Position numbers and translations under genes: made by a program. A model generated the notes under the pieces. It saw only the letters and a list, made by a program, of their open reading frames with translations. It made no database searches and was not told the DNA's origin. DNA of 64,000 bases from Plantago ovata (Eukaryota; Streptophyta; Magnoliopsida; Lamiales; Plantaginaceae), in the NCBI GenBank assembly GCA_028274465.1, contig CM051457.1:27191313-27255312 (forward strand), in the 5' to 3' direction. Below, piece by piece: positions 11,320-24,400 of the stretch (the stretch's first letter is position 1; the number at the start of each line of letters is the position of its first letter).

Positions 11320-11475
11320 AATTTTTAAATAACAAATATTACAACTACTCTTACACTACTACTATACAAACATACTAAACCACCTTATGTCTCCACACCT
11401 ATAACAACCTCTATAAACTACCTTATGTCTCATTCCTCGTTCCAACTCCAAACCACTACACCACCCTATGCCTCC
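11320..11475 (-). mobile_element. SINE copy 3
   Basis: Read on the minus strand, this shows GGTGGTGTAGTGGTTTGGA, GAGACATAAGG, TAGGTGTGGAGACATAAGG, GGTGGTTTAGTA and GTGTAAGAGTAGTTGTAATA, the same body as the copies at 8138 and 49355. The B box is eroded. Confidence 0.65.
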
Positions 11476-13253
11476 CTAGTAAGGTGAACTATTGCTCGAC
11501 ATGCACAACTCTACCAATAGATTGGTCCTCGAACTGTACTTGTAATTGTGAGTGATATTTATCTTAACACTGTGAGGAGTTGAGGTAGGAGTTGATTCAA
11601 CTTTGAAACACATAATACAGTTAGGAGAAGAAATTGTTGTTAATTAAGACAGCAAGTTGAATGCTCTTAGAATTCGTATTAGCTGCAATATTTTTTGTTA
11701 TATATAGAGACAAAGACTGTACCGAATCATCATCGACGACCTCTCTAGAGTTTTCGTATAGCTTTTAGGGTATTGCTTGATATTGTAAGTTCTAACTTAA
11801 GAAACCTTGATTCCGTTTAGATAATGTTAGGTACTTGTAATAGTGATCACGGAAATAAAGAAAGTTGTTATCTCAGTGGACGTAAGTTATTTTGACAACC
11901 CAACCACGTTAAATCTTTTATGTTCGTTCTTGTTCCGTTCTCTATGCTTTGTTATCTTGCTATGTGTGTGTTGATTGATTGGTGCAGCGTAGTCTTGAAA
12001 TTTAGTTCTATTGTGGTGTGTAATTTGGTGAGATTGGTGTATTGAACTCAACAATAGTCATGATTGTTACGTTTCTGGTTTGCAGTTGTTCCTCGCTACG
12101 CAAAAGGCAGAGCTTCAAAACACACCATCAGAGGTATTGGTTGAGTGTTCGAAGGCAGCAGGTAACCATTCCGTCCAACTTCTCTTAACCGAAGACCAGG
12201 GGATCCATGGTTAAACTCAGGTGGTACTATGTTACACTTCATAAAAAAAAAAAAAAATTTAAACAACAGTACAATACAAATGATAATGTTCTACCGGTTC
12301 AAAATTTTAAATGAGATTGAGATATTTTAGCAATACCGTGGGTCCAAACTTCCCTCCTAAAAACAACATGACACACTAATTAAAATAATTATACATTCCG
12401 TTGGTGATGTCTCGAGTGCAGTTAAATTGGTGACATTCCATCAACAATAAAGTACATGATTGCAGTGATTAAACCAAGCAAACCACTTGAAGTTGATGAA
12501 CTCACTAGTAGTAGTATATGATCGATTTTACTCGTCCATGCACGTGTAAAACGAGTAATTAAAGAGCCAACAACACTAAAAAAAAGACCAGTAAAATGCA
12601 ATTGTCACAAATTTAATCAATCTAAGATTGAAGTTTCATGGTTGTTTCTCGGCCATAATCAACCATGTCACTTTCCTAATATGGACATTTTTCATGATTG
12701 CATCACTTTTATTTGTATTATCCTGTTTCACTTTTTCTAACGCGTGTTTTAAGCTGGAGGTAGACTTTTTAATCCCATCTTTACGTGTAACTACTTTGAC
12801 AATTCAATTGACAATTAGGAAATTAAAGATCGTTTATTATAGACCATAGTAGTTGCGTTTAAGTCCAAAACAAGCTGTAACATGTACATATTTGGATGAC
12901 TTAAAACTGGGTTTGAAAAAGTTTTCACATAGCGTTTCTTGTTTTATTGTACATGAAAGGAACAATTCATCAATAGACCTTTCAGTCTCTTTCTTTTTAA
13001 TTTTGGTTGTTGTTATTATTCTTGTGAAACTTGGCTGGAATTCTCATTTCAAATTTCGCTACTAATTCTCATCACATGCAATTCTTGTCCAAAATTATAC
13101 TACTTGATGCATAGTAGTACATGCATTAGATGTTAACATTTTTTTGTTCTTTAAAAAATAGTCGACGGACTACCGTTTAAGTTTGACAATGGGGGCTCAT
13201 CATATATGTGCAAGGAACACCACTTCCTATTCCAACGCAGTACAAGTACAAGC
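11476..13253. other. No gene recognised; possible exon-like relics
   Basis: At 12086-12160 an acceptor-like site is followed by a short open stretch, and poly-A occurs at 12242-12258. No continuous protein family could be recognised. Open frames at 12628-13065 are hydrophobic AT-rich translations without support. Confidence 0.4.
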
Positions 13254-13466
13254 TGTTGGAAAATTAATATAAATGACTAGATTCTGTTCCTTCCCAACAG
13301 ATTAAACTTTTGGGAGAGTTGGAATTCTATCATGGTATCAGAGTCACCTGGCTCACGCCCACCTGGGTTCGAATCTCCTCGGAGACAAACTCCGCCCCAT
13401 ATTAAATTTGCTAGATTGCGTTCCTCCCCAACAACTTAAACTTTTGGGAGAGTTGGAATTCTATCA
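13254..13466 (+). mobile_element. TRIM retrotransposon copy 1, TSD CAAGC
   Basis: A 79 bp LTR (13254-13332) begins TGTTGGAAAATTAATATAAA and ends GGAATTCTATCA. It is followed at once by TGGTATCAGAG, the primer-binding site complementary to initiator tRNA-Met. A short internal region (CTGGCTCACGCCCACC, GGGTTCGAATCTCC) leads to a 3' LTR lacking its first part. CAAGC flanks both ends (13249-13253 and 13467-13471). No coding capacity. Related copies lie at 49582-49830 and 62248-62531. Confidence 0.85.
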
Positions 13467-13471
13467 CAAGC

Positions 13472-14500
13472 ATGGAACAAGCAGTGGGCGTATCTAAATA
13501 GCTTCGCACTCACATAAGACTATAAGAGCGACGTCCCAAATTCATTGAGCATGCGCTCACAATCACTTAGGTTCTCTATAGTTGATTTTAAGGACTTGTA
13601 ATGGTAAAACTTGTATCCACCCCGTTTAAGAAAGGAGCCTGGCGTTTGATGAAGCTTCCGATGCCCCTTTTTTAAAGTTATCCGCCTTAAGTTCACTTTC
13701 CAACATAGGGTGTAGGGTGTAGGAAGGTGATCATGGTTAGGTACGAGGGATTTTGAGTTCACGTTTGAAATGTTTTAATTTGGCCCTCACTTTACTCTCC
13801 TTTTCTTGGTTTTTCGTTGTGTTGGTTGGATCTTTGGAGGATTTTCCCTTAATTAGAAGTTTGGATCTTTTTTCTTGCTCTAGAACAAAGTCTATTCCTC
13901 TTGGTGGTGTGGAGAGCTCCAGTGTTTGTGTTGGAGTAGTTCCTCGGCCTCTCTCTTTGTTTGGTTTTTGGCTTATGTTGGTAGTGGTGTTGCATCACCG
14001 TTCAAGTTTAAGGTCAGACTTTTATTTTCTATGTGGTTTGTATCACCTTCTTCGGTTTAGACGGTTTGGACTTTGGTTGTATTGTAATCGAGAATTTCTT
14101 ATGCTTTTGTTTCTTAATTAATACAAATTTTTTTTTTAACTGTTTCAGGTAAAAAGGGTAAAAATTAGGTGGAATTTTTAACTTTAGGAGGCTGTATGGA
14201 AGGGGCAGAGAGTGCATTCTTACTCTATGCGTGTTGGTGAGCATGGTTGTGCACGTTGTTTCGAAAAATGAGATGTTAAGAAAAAAATAAATTCCCATAA
14301 GTACTCCACCAAAATCGGCATTGGAAGGATTTGAATTTTATGTTGCTTCCGTTATTGTAGTTGGATTGGTCGCGGGGCTTGCTTCTATTGGACTTGACAC
14401 TTTTTCATCTATCTAATTATATAGGGTGAAGAATCAGAGTCCTTGTACGATCTCTTAGTCAATCTATCCTCAAAGGGAGAAATCGAAAACCCTTGATATT
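13472..14500. other. No gene recognised
   Basis: Contains a T-rich plus-strand open frame (13753-14121) that ends just before a T tract, reminiscent of a retroelement 3'UTR but without a coding domain. Nothing firm can be assigned. Confidence 0.4.
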
Positions 14501-14504
14501 TATG

Positions 14505-14720
14505 TCCTTCCACACATGAACGACGTGCAAGATCTATTGATCGAGCACACTCCCGTGGTCACTTAACTCCCATGATCCATTAAGCACGCTCCCACACACG
14601 AACGACGCCCATGATCGATTGAGCATACTCCCACACACGAACGACGCCCATGATTGAAATTGAGCACACTCCCACACACGAACGACGCCCATGATCTATT
14701 GAGAACATTCCCACGATTGA
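14505..14720. repeat. Minisatellite, 39-41 bp unit
   Basis: Three clear units start at 14591, 14630 and 14671 (CCCACACACGAACGACGCCC followed by ATGATCGATTGAGCA and CTC). Diverged half-units precede them from about 14510 and one follows to 14720. Open frames here are repeat translations. Confidence 0.8.
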
Positions 14721-15395
14721 TTGTACAGAGGGGACGGTGAGTCCAATCACAATAGAGACATACATTTTCTTAATTTTTGCGTATCGGTGTACATGGTTAA
14801 ATCATATAAAAAAAAATCGGCTAGGAAGAAGGGTTCAGTGCATGGTAAAATGGTAGCCAAAAAATATCTAAAACCAACAAAGAACAAACGGAAAAATTGT
14901 AAAATGAAAGCGTGTACTAGTCAAAAAACAACCGTCTCTAAATAAAGAAAGAAAATCAAAACATATAATATAATTACAGGTCACCGGCGGGCCCGATTCG
15001 AAAAAATATTTGCATTTGAGTCCCAAATTGTCTGTAATTAGTTGTCATTTAACTTGCTCCTAATAAAGAATAACACACCGACAGTATGTGAGATGAAACT
15101 CCGTATGCTTTCAGTTCACTATTGAGAGCGGCAATACTCTCATATGAGACCAAATACTATACTTTGGTTGTTGAAAAGGTAAAAAGAAAGCAACACTTGG
15201 TTAAATTTTTTAAGAAAGGTCAATCAATACTTGTTTATTAGTAGCTACTTTTAAAACATGATGTTACTTGTCTAATGGTAGTAAATTGCATAAAACTTTA
15301 TTTTGTTTAATTTTATATATTATCAGAAAAAAAATGAATATTTTTTACTTATGAGGAGTCAAGCATTAACAAAATTTGTAGTTATATATATTATA
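14721..15395. other. No gene recognised
   Basis: AT-rich spacer between the minisatellite and the Stowaway element. A lysine-rich open frame (14721-14945) has no family signature. Confidence 0.5.
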
Positions 15396-15632
15396 CTTCC
15401 TCCGTTTCATTACAAAGTTCCTAAGGGGACTATTCATCGCGACCTTTGACCACGTATAACTCCTAAATTACATTAGAGAAAAATATAATAAAATTATATT
15501 ATGAAATTAAATAGAGTATATTTTCATAATCAACTTTTAATGTATATAGATATAGTTTAATTTAAAAACTATATGTGATCAAAGGTCGCGATGAATAGTC
15601 CCCTTAGGAACTTTGTAATGAAACGGATGAAG
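15396..15632. mobile_element. Stowaway-type MITE, 237 bp, TSD TA
   Basis: Begins CTTCCTCCGTTTCATTACAA and ends with its inverse. The terminal inverted repeats run about 55 bp and are nearly perfect, including the shared GACTATTCATCGCGACC and its complement. TA flanks both sides (15394-15395 and 15633-15634). The arms are so similar that the insertion looks fairly recent. Non-coding. Confidence 0.9.
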
Positions 15633-15634
15633 TA

Positions 15635-16429
15635 TATAGTAAGTCGTAAGGTGCCAAGTTGTGTAAGAGAGCTCTTGCCAAGTAAATAGGTGAAGTAATT
15701 TTAATGGATACTTTTTTTGGTCAAATTTTTATTGAGACTAAAGCGATAAAAGTATTGTCTATGTGATAAAATTAGTAACCAGTTTAGATATCTAGATTGG
15801 TAACTAGTTTAGATATCTACGTGAATGTGATAACATAATCTTGTCTCCCATTTAAAACAATTTCGATTAATCCATACCCGAACACTCTGTTAGTCTTCTG
15901 GCATGCATCAAATATCATGAGTCCAACGTCGTTACTTGGTAACATAGGACGACCCAATGTCGTTACTCGGTAATAGGGGAGTAAGTTGACCAAGTAACGA
16001 CGAAAATTACTATGGTAAGTGAATGTTGAGTAGTATATATTATATTTACATAATGGGGGTTGTTTTTGCAATAGTATGAGATCACATGGGTTGTCTTGAC
16101 AAATTACCCAATGTTAATCAATCATCATCATCATTAACAATAAAATTAAAAAAGGAAAGCCTTTTTTATTTTTAAATTAATGTTATGAACCTTCCATATG
16201 CCTCACTGTTGAAAAAATATACAAAGCTCATCTCATCACATTCAGACTGCTAATCTTATATTCCAACAATCCCAACAAAAACCACTCCTTTTCATCTCCA
16301 ACTGAATCTCTGAATTCAGTGCCATTCCTTTTCCCTCTACTCTCTGTTTCAAGATCCATATTTCAGTACACAGCTGTAATAATAATGCCATTATAAACCA
16401 CAAACCACAGCAACTTGTACTAGTACTAC
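15635..16429. other. Intergenic and upstream region of CSLC4
   Basis: No gene recognised. A local repeat of AACTAGTTTAGATATCTA-like sequence occurs near 15780-15815. The last 200 bp form the upstream region of CSLC4. Confidence 0.5.
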
Positions 16430-16435
16430 TATATA
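16430..16435 (+). promoter_or_regulatory. Possible TATA box of CSLC4
   Basis: TATATA lies 145 bp before the CSLC4 ATG. An alternative TTATAAA lies near 16391. Position is plausible, but the core motif is common in AT-rich DNA. Confidence 0.35.
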
Positions 16436-16579
16436 CAGCTTTCCATTTCTTCACCAAACAAATCCAAACCAAAAAAATGGCAGAACCATCTTTCTAACGC
16501 AGACCCATTTCCCATTTCTCCATATTACCAAAAGGGTTGTTCTCAGTTTTGCCCACAAGTCCCATTTTGAACCGAATCC

Positions 16580-19500
16580 ATGGCTCCCAACACTGTTACA
16601 GTCACGCTGGAGAAGCCGGAGAGCATCTCCTTAATCGAGCTCAACAACTCAGACGCCAAATCCGTGTTCCAAGAAAAGCAGAAAGCCACAAGCACGAAGC
16701 AGTTGACTTGGGTACTTTTCTTGAAACTGAACAAGCTTTTTTCTGTCTTTCCATGGATTTTTACAAGCTTATGGAAGATATCCGGGTCGGTTCGGACCCG
16801 GATCACTTCGTCGGATCCGGAAGATCCGAGATACAGGGGGAGGGTGTACAGGGCTATAAAAGTGTTTCTTGGTATATCTGTTGTAGCTTTGATGATAGAA
16901 GTGTTTGCTTATTATAACCAATGGGATTTGAGTTATGTGAATGTGATGAATCCATGGGAGATTGAGCATAATGTAGTGCAATGGTGCTATATGGCTTGGT
17001 TGAGTTTTAGAGGGGACTATATTGCTCCTTTTGTTGTTGGATGTTCCAAGTTTTGTATTGTCCTGTTCATGATCCAGTCATTGGATCGGTTTGTGCAATG
17101 TTTGGGCTGTTTTTGGATGAAGTTGAAGGGGTTGAAGCCTGAGGTGATTGGTGATGACTTGGATGTTGAAGATGGGTTGAACTATCCTATGGTTCTTGTC
17201 CAGATTCCTATGTGCAATGAGAAAGAGGTAAAAAGATTTAAGATTTCGATTCTTTTCGATTGTGTTTCTTTCTCGATGCTTTTGTTTGTGGATTATTTGT
17301 TGTTAGATGCTTGTGAATCTTGTAGAGAGTTGTCAAAAGTGAAGAATGGTCTGTAAAGGGAGTTTTTTTATGCTTATGTAAAAGTTGAATTTTTTATCCT
17401 GTTGCTTGTGTTTAGTCCCTGATTGCTGCTTTAGTTTGTAGTAGATTCTTTGCTGTTCTGTGCGAAACTAGTAACGTTTTTAGTTGCTTGTGAGGTGTGT
17501 TTATCTTTTGGAGAGGTGTTAAAAGTGAAGCATTGCCTGTCTAGGAAGTTTTTTTGATGCTTATGGAAAAGTAGTAGTATTTTAAATGGAGTGAAAAGTT
17601 AGTAGTGTTTCCTAATCTACTCTTTCGGAACTAGATGCCAAAGTGACTTGGCCTAACAATCAATGGAGTAATTTTCTCTATATTCAGTTTGGTAGTTTTG
17701 TTTCTACATATTGAGTTGTATAGTAGGTCTTCAAGTTCAATGATTACACATTATACCGCTTATCCACAAGAGGGGAAAAACGAAAAAGTACTTTCGAAAG
17801 TAGATTTTTTAGCTTGATTTTTAATGGAAAAGGATTCATTCTTGTAATTTTAGTTGAATCTATTTTTAGAATTATACTGCTGTTAAATTTTTATGAAATC
17901 TAAAAACTGCCGCCTTTTTGTTGTAATAAAGGTATACGAGCAATCAATTGGTGCCGCTTGTCAGCTAGATTGGCCAAAGGACCGGTTTCTAGTCCAAGTA
18001 TTGGATGATTCAGATGATGAAGTCTTACAGAACCTGATAAGGGATGAGGTCAATTCATGGAGAGAAAAAGGGGTGAACATAGTCTATAGGCATCGGTTTA
18101 TCAGGACCGGTTACAAGGCTGGCAACCTCAAATCAGCAATGTCATGTGATTATGTCAAAGACTATGAATTTGCTGCTATATTTGATGCTGATTTCCAACC
18201 CAACCCCGATTTCCTTAAACTGGCAATGCCTCATTTTAAGGTAACAGTCTAATTAAATATTATCAGTATTTGCAACTGAAAACAAAAGAGTGTGAGCAAA
18301 GCTAATTATAGATTTTGTTTTCTTTTGCCCCTGCTGATTTTGAAGGGTCAGTTTGGTGATTACTGCATGCTGCGTGAACTTTCCTGTTCAGTTTTTGAAT
18401 TTACTACACACCGCACCCATTTGCAGAAATCTACCAAATCCCTTTACTTACCTAGTATATATTTCACAATAGGACCAAGTGTTTTTTTTTTGTCAAATAC
18501 TTATCCTTGTGGAGTGTGTTTGGCTTATGCGACTGGATTTTGTTTGTGTTATTTCAGGGAAAGCCCGATGTAGGCCTGGTCCAGGCACGTTGGTCATTCG
18601 TGAACAAGGATGAGAATTTACTCACTAGACTACAAAACATCAATATTTGCTTCCATTTTGAGGTAGAGCAGCAAGTGAATGGCTTTTTCCTCCACTTTTT
18701 CGGGTTCAATGGGACAGCTGGCGTTTGGAGGATCAAGGCATTGGAAGAATCAGGTGGCTGGCTTGAAAGGACAACAGTAGAGGACATGGACATTGCCGTT
18801 CGTGCTCACTTACATGGATGGAAGTTTGTATTTCTTAATGACGTTCGTGTACTTTGCGAGTTACCTGAATCATATGAAGCATACAAGAAGCAACAACACC
18901 GCTGGCATTCTGGTCCAATGCAGCTCTTCAGATTATGCCTCCCTGCAATAATAAAGGCCAAGGTATGATACATTTCTCCTTACATTTCTTGCATAATAAA
19001 TAAGGTTGTTTTTGGAAATGCTTCTTGAAAAAGTTGTTTGGCCTACTAAAGCTTACAGCTGTTTTTAAGAAAAAGTTGGAGTTTTTTTGTATCTACATTA
19101 AAAAAAGCACATATGCCTTAGCACCAAAAAACCCATCTGATGATTTCAATTTACAACAGTTTGACAGCTTTGAGAAGCAAACACTAAACTAGTGAAGCAA
19201 AAAACAGATGCTTTTAGAGCTAGAAAAGCAGATACCAGTTCATAAAAGCATTTGCAGACATGAAGTAGATAAAATATTGGATTTGTTCATAGTGTCTACA
19301 GAAGCTCATACTTATTGTGAACTGCGTTGTTATGTTAAATGCAGATATCGATGTGGAAGAAGGCCAATATGATATTCCTATTCTTCCTTCTACGAAAACT
19401 CATACTTCCATTTTACTCATTCACACTCTTTTGCATCATTCTTCCATTAACTATGTTCATACCAGAAGCTGAGCTACCTGCATGGGTTATCTGCTACGTC

Positions 19501-19983
19501 CCAATCATCATCTCGATACTCAACATCCTCCCATCACCCAAATCCTTCCCCTTTCTCATGCCATACCTACTATTCGAGAACACAATGTCTGTCACAAAGT
19601 TCAACGCTATGGTCTCTGGACTATTCCAGCTTGGAAGTGCTTACGAATGGGTTGTCACAAAGAAAACAGGCCGTGCTTCAGAATCAGACCTGGTGAGCTT
19701 AGCTGAGAGGGAAACGAAGAACATGAACGAGGATAAGATCCAGAGAAGGTTATCAGAATCAGGCCTTGAAATGCTTGGAAAGATAAACGAGCAAAAGACG
19801 GTTGTAAAGAAGAAGAAGAAGAACAGGATTTACAGAACGGAACTCGCACTTGCATTCCTTCTGCTCACTGCTGCTACAAGAAGCTTGTTATCTGCACATG
19901 GGATTCATTTCTATTACTTGCTGTTCCAAGGACTGTCATTTCTGGTAGTGGGGTTGGATTTGATTGGAGAGCAAGTGAGCTAA
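16580..19983 (+). CDS. CSLC4: Xyloglucan beta-1,4-glucan synthase, cellulose synthase-like C4
   Basis: Exons 16580-17227, 17932-18240, 18558-18962 and 19345-19983 join in frame to 666 codons, near the Arabidopsis CSLC4 length. CSLC proteins polymerise the glucan backbone of xyloglucan from UDP-glucose in the Golgi membrane. GT2 signatures are present: the first Asp in VLDDSDD (about 241-245), DAD (301-303), the catalytic ED in TVEDMD (394-395) and QQHRW (431-435). Hydrophobic segments flank the catalytic domain: two before it, around residues 90-150, and a C-terminal set after the exon 4 start ([16 protein letters not shown] and later). The N-terminus [15 protein letters not shown] and the C-terminus LDLIGEQVS match CSLC4 as I remember it, which favours CSLC4 over other CSLC members. 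All junctions are GT/AG with preserved phase. The frame shows no defect. Confidence 0.95.
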
Positions 19984-21429
19984 GGAGGTTAAAATGATGG
20001 TTTTGTTCAATCTTTTTGTGTTAATGAATATGTGCTACATATAGTTCAAAGAACTTTGTCAACAAGTTCTACAGATATGCAAGAATTCTGTGATGAACTG
20101 CATTTTTTTCTTTATAGAGGATTTCAGATGTAGGTGATAGGATTGATTCTTTAATTTGTATAATTATTACTACATGGATTATCATTGTTGAATATAAATG
20201 ACATTTTCTAATATCAGATTCTTGAGAACCTTATTTCCTTTGCTTTGTGAATCTTTTGCTTGGTTTTGATAAATTTACTTGAAGTGATCACAAAGGTGTG
20301 ATCAACAAATTATCTGATTTGAAGTGATCACAAAGGTGTGATCAACAAATTAGATATTTGAGACTGAAAAGTTACCATGACCAACAAATTACCAACATCT
20401 TATTAACCAAAAAAGTGAAAAATTTGTGCGTGGAGAGAGAGTACAAAAACAAAACATGAAATTTCAGATTTTATTGTGTTTTGCAATCCCAAAAAGATGA
20501 AACCTCAAAGAATATTATTGAAATTTTGTAATTCAACATTTAAAAATGTAAAATTCTAAAAATAAAAGTTAGAATTTCAAAAATATGTTCACACATTTAG
20601 ATGAGTCGAAGGGAATGGTAGGTTTGTAGAGATTTCGTTGTTATACAATTAGGCTAAAATTGGTACACCGCACATTCCGAAAGAGATTGAACACCGCACT
20701 AATATAATATTCTGATTGGAATAAGGTTGATAGTTAAGTTATTTGCATCATAGATAAACGCGGGAGCAATAACTGACTGATCCGATGCGTTGGTTGGGGG
20801 AAATTTAATTGTTGGAGTGATTGATATATTGTCAGATAATTAATTAGGAGGAAATAGATAATGAATTTAAGTTGGGGACGGTGAACCATGGGTACAAATA
20901 TCAAAATTTATTATATTATTATACCTTGTTATAATTTAAATCAACCAATAATCCTACGATGATGAACCTAATAACTTCTAATTTGAATTTTACGAAATGA
21001 AATTGTGATTGAAATAAATACTAATAATATAAAATGATTGTAGGGTTAGTTTTATATCTCTAATAAATAATAAATAGATGTCTCCTATGACACTTGTTTT
21101 ATTTTGTTTTGAGGTAAAAGTGTGAAATAGAGAATTAGCATTAGAAAATCTAGTGTGTTTATGTTCCCTCTCACCTACTTCACTCTTGAGGCTTGACTTG
21201 AAAATAGGAAAAGGTAGAGAAATGTTTCATAAGTCTCCATTTTCTATTTTTTCTTCTTCACTTAATTCAACTTCTTTTCCCAATTGAGTTCTTCTTCTTA
21301 ACCTAATCATGATGCTAATTAGGGTTCTCAATTGCTTCCCTTTGTCACTCAAATGATCATACTCTCCACCTTCACTTGTCGATTCCTGCTCCATTGAAGT
21401 TATTACCAAAATCATCATCAGCAGTAAAA
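19984..21429. other. CSLC4 3' flank and intergenic sequence
   Basis: The CSLC4 3'UTR probably ends within the first 250 bases (AATATAAATG-like signals near 20190). A 40 bp tandem duplication lies at 20281-20353. The rest is AT-rich with no recognised gene until the RNase H start. Confidence 0.5.
20281..20353. repeat. Tandem duplication, 40 bp unit
   Basis: GAAGTGATCACAAAGGTGTG followed by ATCAACAAATTA occurs at 20281 and again at 20321. GTGATCAC is palindromic. Confidence 0.9.
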
Positions 21430-24400
21430 ATGGCGGACGAAAAGGACGCTTTTTACGTCGTACGGAAAGGCGATACTGTCGGAGTCTACAAAAGCGTCCA
21501 TGATCTTCACTCCGTTCTTCAATCTTCTGTAATTTCATATACTAGCTACTTCCTTTCCATTTTATGCACAATTAATTTTTCTTTTTCCCATTTAAAAAAA
21601 AAAACTATAATTAGAGTTATCCTTTTGTGAAAATGTTCTCTATGTTTTCGTTTTGTTAGTTCTTTTAGTTAGAAGCACAGGACTTGGTTAATTTTTACTA
21701 TATATATTTATCTTGCTACTGATGATATTGTTTGTTTGGAGCTGTTTGAGTTCCTATGTTATGTGTGTTTTTTCAGCTCAGTTATTATTTTCCTGCTTGC
21801 ATTGATACTAAATGTCCATGTTTAAGATAGCGAAGAAGTTCGAGTTTTATGTTAGCTTAAGATTGTGAAGTACTCTAATGATCAAGTGAATGATTTTTGG
21901 AGCAAAAATTCAATCCTGGAGGCCATAATTGCGAAATGCTAATGATGATTATGGCTTGCAAAATAATGTTTGTTGTAATGGGTTATGGTTTTTTAATGAA
22001 AACACTACTACCAAACTTTGATACTGGTTGATATTTTAACGAAATAAAAACTCTTACCAATTCAGTTTTGTTAATTATTTGACAAACATGTTTTCTGCGT
22101 TTGTAGATGTGCATATATGAACAGATACTTTAGGGGAAAAGATAGTTGTGCTACGGGGATGCATTTTACTTCACTGTGAGGAAATTACTGAATTTTGTGT
22201 GGTTTACGCCTACTAGGTTAAATAGGAAGTTTAGCTGTTACTGCTGAAAGTTCATTTGCTGACGCACTTTAAATGTTCCATTTGTAGGGAAAAGATCCGT
22301 CAGTAAGTGTGTATAAAGGATATGGGCTGTCTAAAGAAGCTGAGGAGTACCTCTCATCTCGTGGGCTTAAGAATTCTATTTACTCCGTTGATTCCACTGA
22401 CGTGCGAGATGATCTTTTTGGCCAGCTTATCACATGTCCTTTCAGGGTAAGATTTTGTTACGATGTTTAAAGACTTCCTTGGTATTCACTTAGTTGCTTT
22501 TGGTATATGACACTGGTCCTTTTCCAAACATGAAAATGAGGTAGATAATTTGTTACGTCATAATGACAAAACGATACCATTTTTTTCTTTCTGCAGCAAC
22601 CAAATTCCTCGAATAGTAAACCAGCTGGAAAGAGCCCTTTGGACAAGAGACCACAGGTAATTTCTTAATTCACTTACATTTTATTTTGACTATTCCAATT
22701 AATTTCTCAACCTTGGCAATTTGGCATGCTTATATGAGTGTAGGTCTTTTGCACTAATATGAAGTAACTTATACAGCTCAGTATATTGGTTTTAAAAGAC
22801 CCCTTTAAAGCACTTACTGCCATGAGATTAGAATTTGTGTAATATGCAACAAAACTGCCTCCGTAATGATCGTTGTCAATGTGTCGATACCATTAGTCTT
22901 CATAAATTCTCAATTTTTCTACGGCACTAGATATTTTTCTCCTTTCGCCTGCATGTGTTCAATTGCTAATATGAAACCTGAAGATTACGATGCGAGCTCA
23001 TCTTAAGTTAAAGTCAACTTGGGCCGTATTTTGATAGCATGATCTACTTGAACTTGGGTTTTGTATGTTGCTGTTAAATGGAAGTATGTACTTGCTGCAA
23101 AATTTAATTTTTCCCTTGAATTTGTTTATGTTTTTTGGCAGGATGTAATTGGATCAGCTTCATTTCCAGAAAATGATCAGCTAAAGCTTGCTAAATTAGA
23201 TAGTTTCCTCCAAGTTCCACCAGTTTCTTCCTATTGCGTAAGTTGCTGTAACATGTAGATTTTTTTATTTCAATGTAGACATCCATGGAAATGTTCCTGC
23301 TGCCTTTATTTGGCTGCAATATACAGGTCACTTAAGTTACTGATTGCGTGAAACAATTGCTTTACTTCCCGTTTCTTCATGTAAGCTATTGATTGTGTTT
23401 CCTCTGACAATCTAAAGGAGAAAGAGAATTTATAAGTAATTTGTCTATTTGACCACTCTCTGTAGGTCTCTTAAAAGACATTTAACTGTAAGTATCAGTG
23501 TATAACTGTATAAGCAAAAATCACACATGTTGAGATAAGAAAAGAAAGGGAAGAAATTAGATATCCTAAAATATAGATGGCCGAGCAGAACAGCACCGCT
23601 TACCTTTACCTACCAAAATGTCAGTCAGCGCAAAAGAGATTTAAGCTGCATCAAAACTTCCCACCAGAAATGTTCCGCTCTCATTTTTTCATCCCCACCT
23701 TTCTTTTCTCTATCCGATTTGATAATTTTATTTTTTTTGTCATCACCTCCTATGGTTTGAATTAATCTGTTTTCTGCACATTAATGGCCGAGTTAATGTC
23801 TTAAACTATATCTGCTTTTTGTATTGCTGATCATTAGCAATGGAAACTGGCCGTATTGGATTTTTGTTGTTGTTTCTGTTGTTGAAATCCTACTCCTACA
23901 CTACTCATCCTTACCACTCGGCCACCCTTATGCATGCGCCGTGTAAGTTTGAGATATATTTAATTCGTTTAAGATGTTGATTTTGAAGTTGCTTTCATGG
24001 TTGAAGGAAAGAAAAGAGGTGACCTGATTTTAGCAAAAAACAGTTAGGATCCTAAACTTATTACTCCATAAGGGAGTTACTGGGAGAGGTTTTAGAGGAA
24101 AGTTGTAGGAAATCTACAAGAAGTGCTCTTAGTTTTTATAATTAAGTTGGTGTAGAGGTTTTAGGGGAAAGTTGTAAGAAATCTATAACAAGTGCTCTTA
24201 GTTTTTATAATTAAGTTGGTGTAATTCTCTGCTTTTAATATTTTGATGTGATGACGGTTGCATATGCTGGCATGAGCCCGCAAATGGCGACAAGCTGCTT
24301 AACAAGCTCTTCCAAAGACTCCATAGACAGCCACTCCTCTCCCCTTTCCTCTCTCTCTCACTAGATCACATTTCTTACATATTTGACTGATGTCTTTGTG

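Noticed and set aside
12086..12160. Exon-like stretch after an acceptor site
   Set aside because: A 25-codon open stretch with no partner exons and no recognisable family; poly-A follows within 100 bases.
13520..14121. Open frames of 80 and 122 codons
   Set aside because: T-rich, hydrophobic translations without domain; more like untranslated retroelement sequence.
16537..16917. 126-codon frame overlapping CSLC4 exon 1, and two minus-strand frames there
   Set aside because: Shadows of CSLC4, whose frame matches the family from ATG to stop.
16580..17356. Reading CSLC4 exon 1 straight through to a stop at 17356
   Set aside because: The sequence after MCNEKE stops matching the family exactly at a GT donor, and VYEQSIGA resumes at 17932.
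21227..21538. 103-codon minus-strand frame
   Set aside because: Antisense to the RNase H leader and exon 1; charge-rich composition is a frame artefact.
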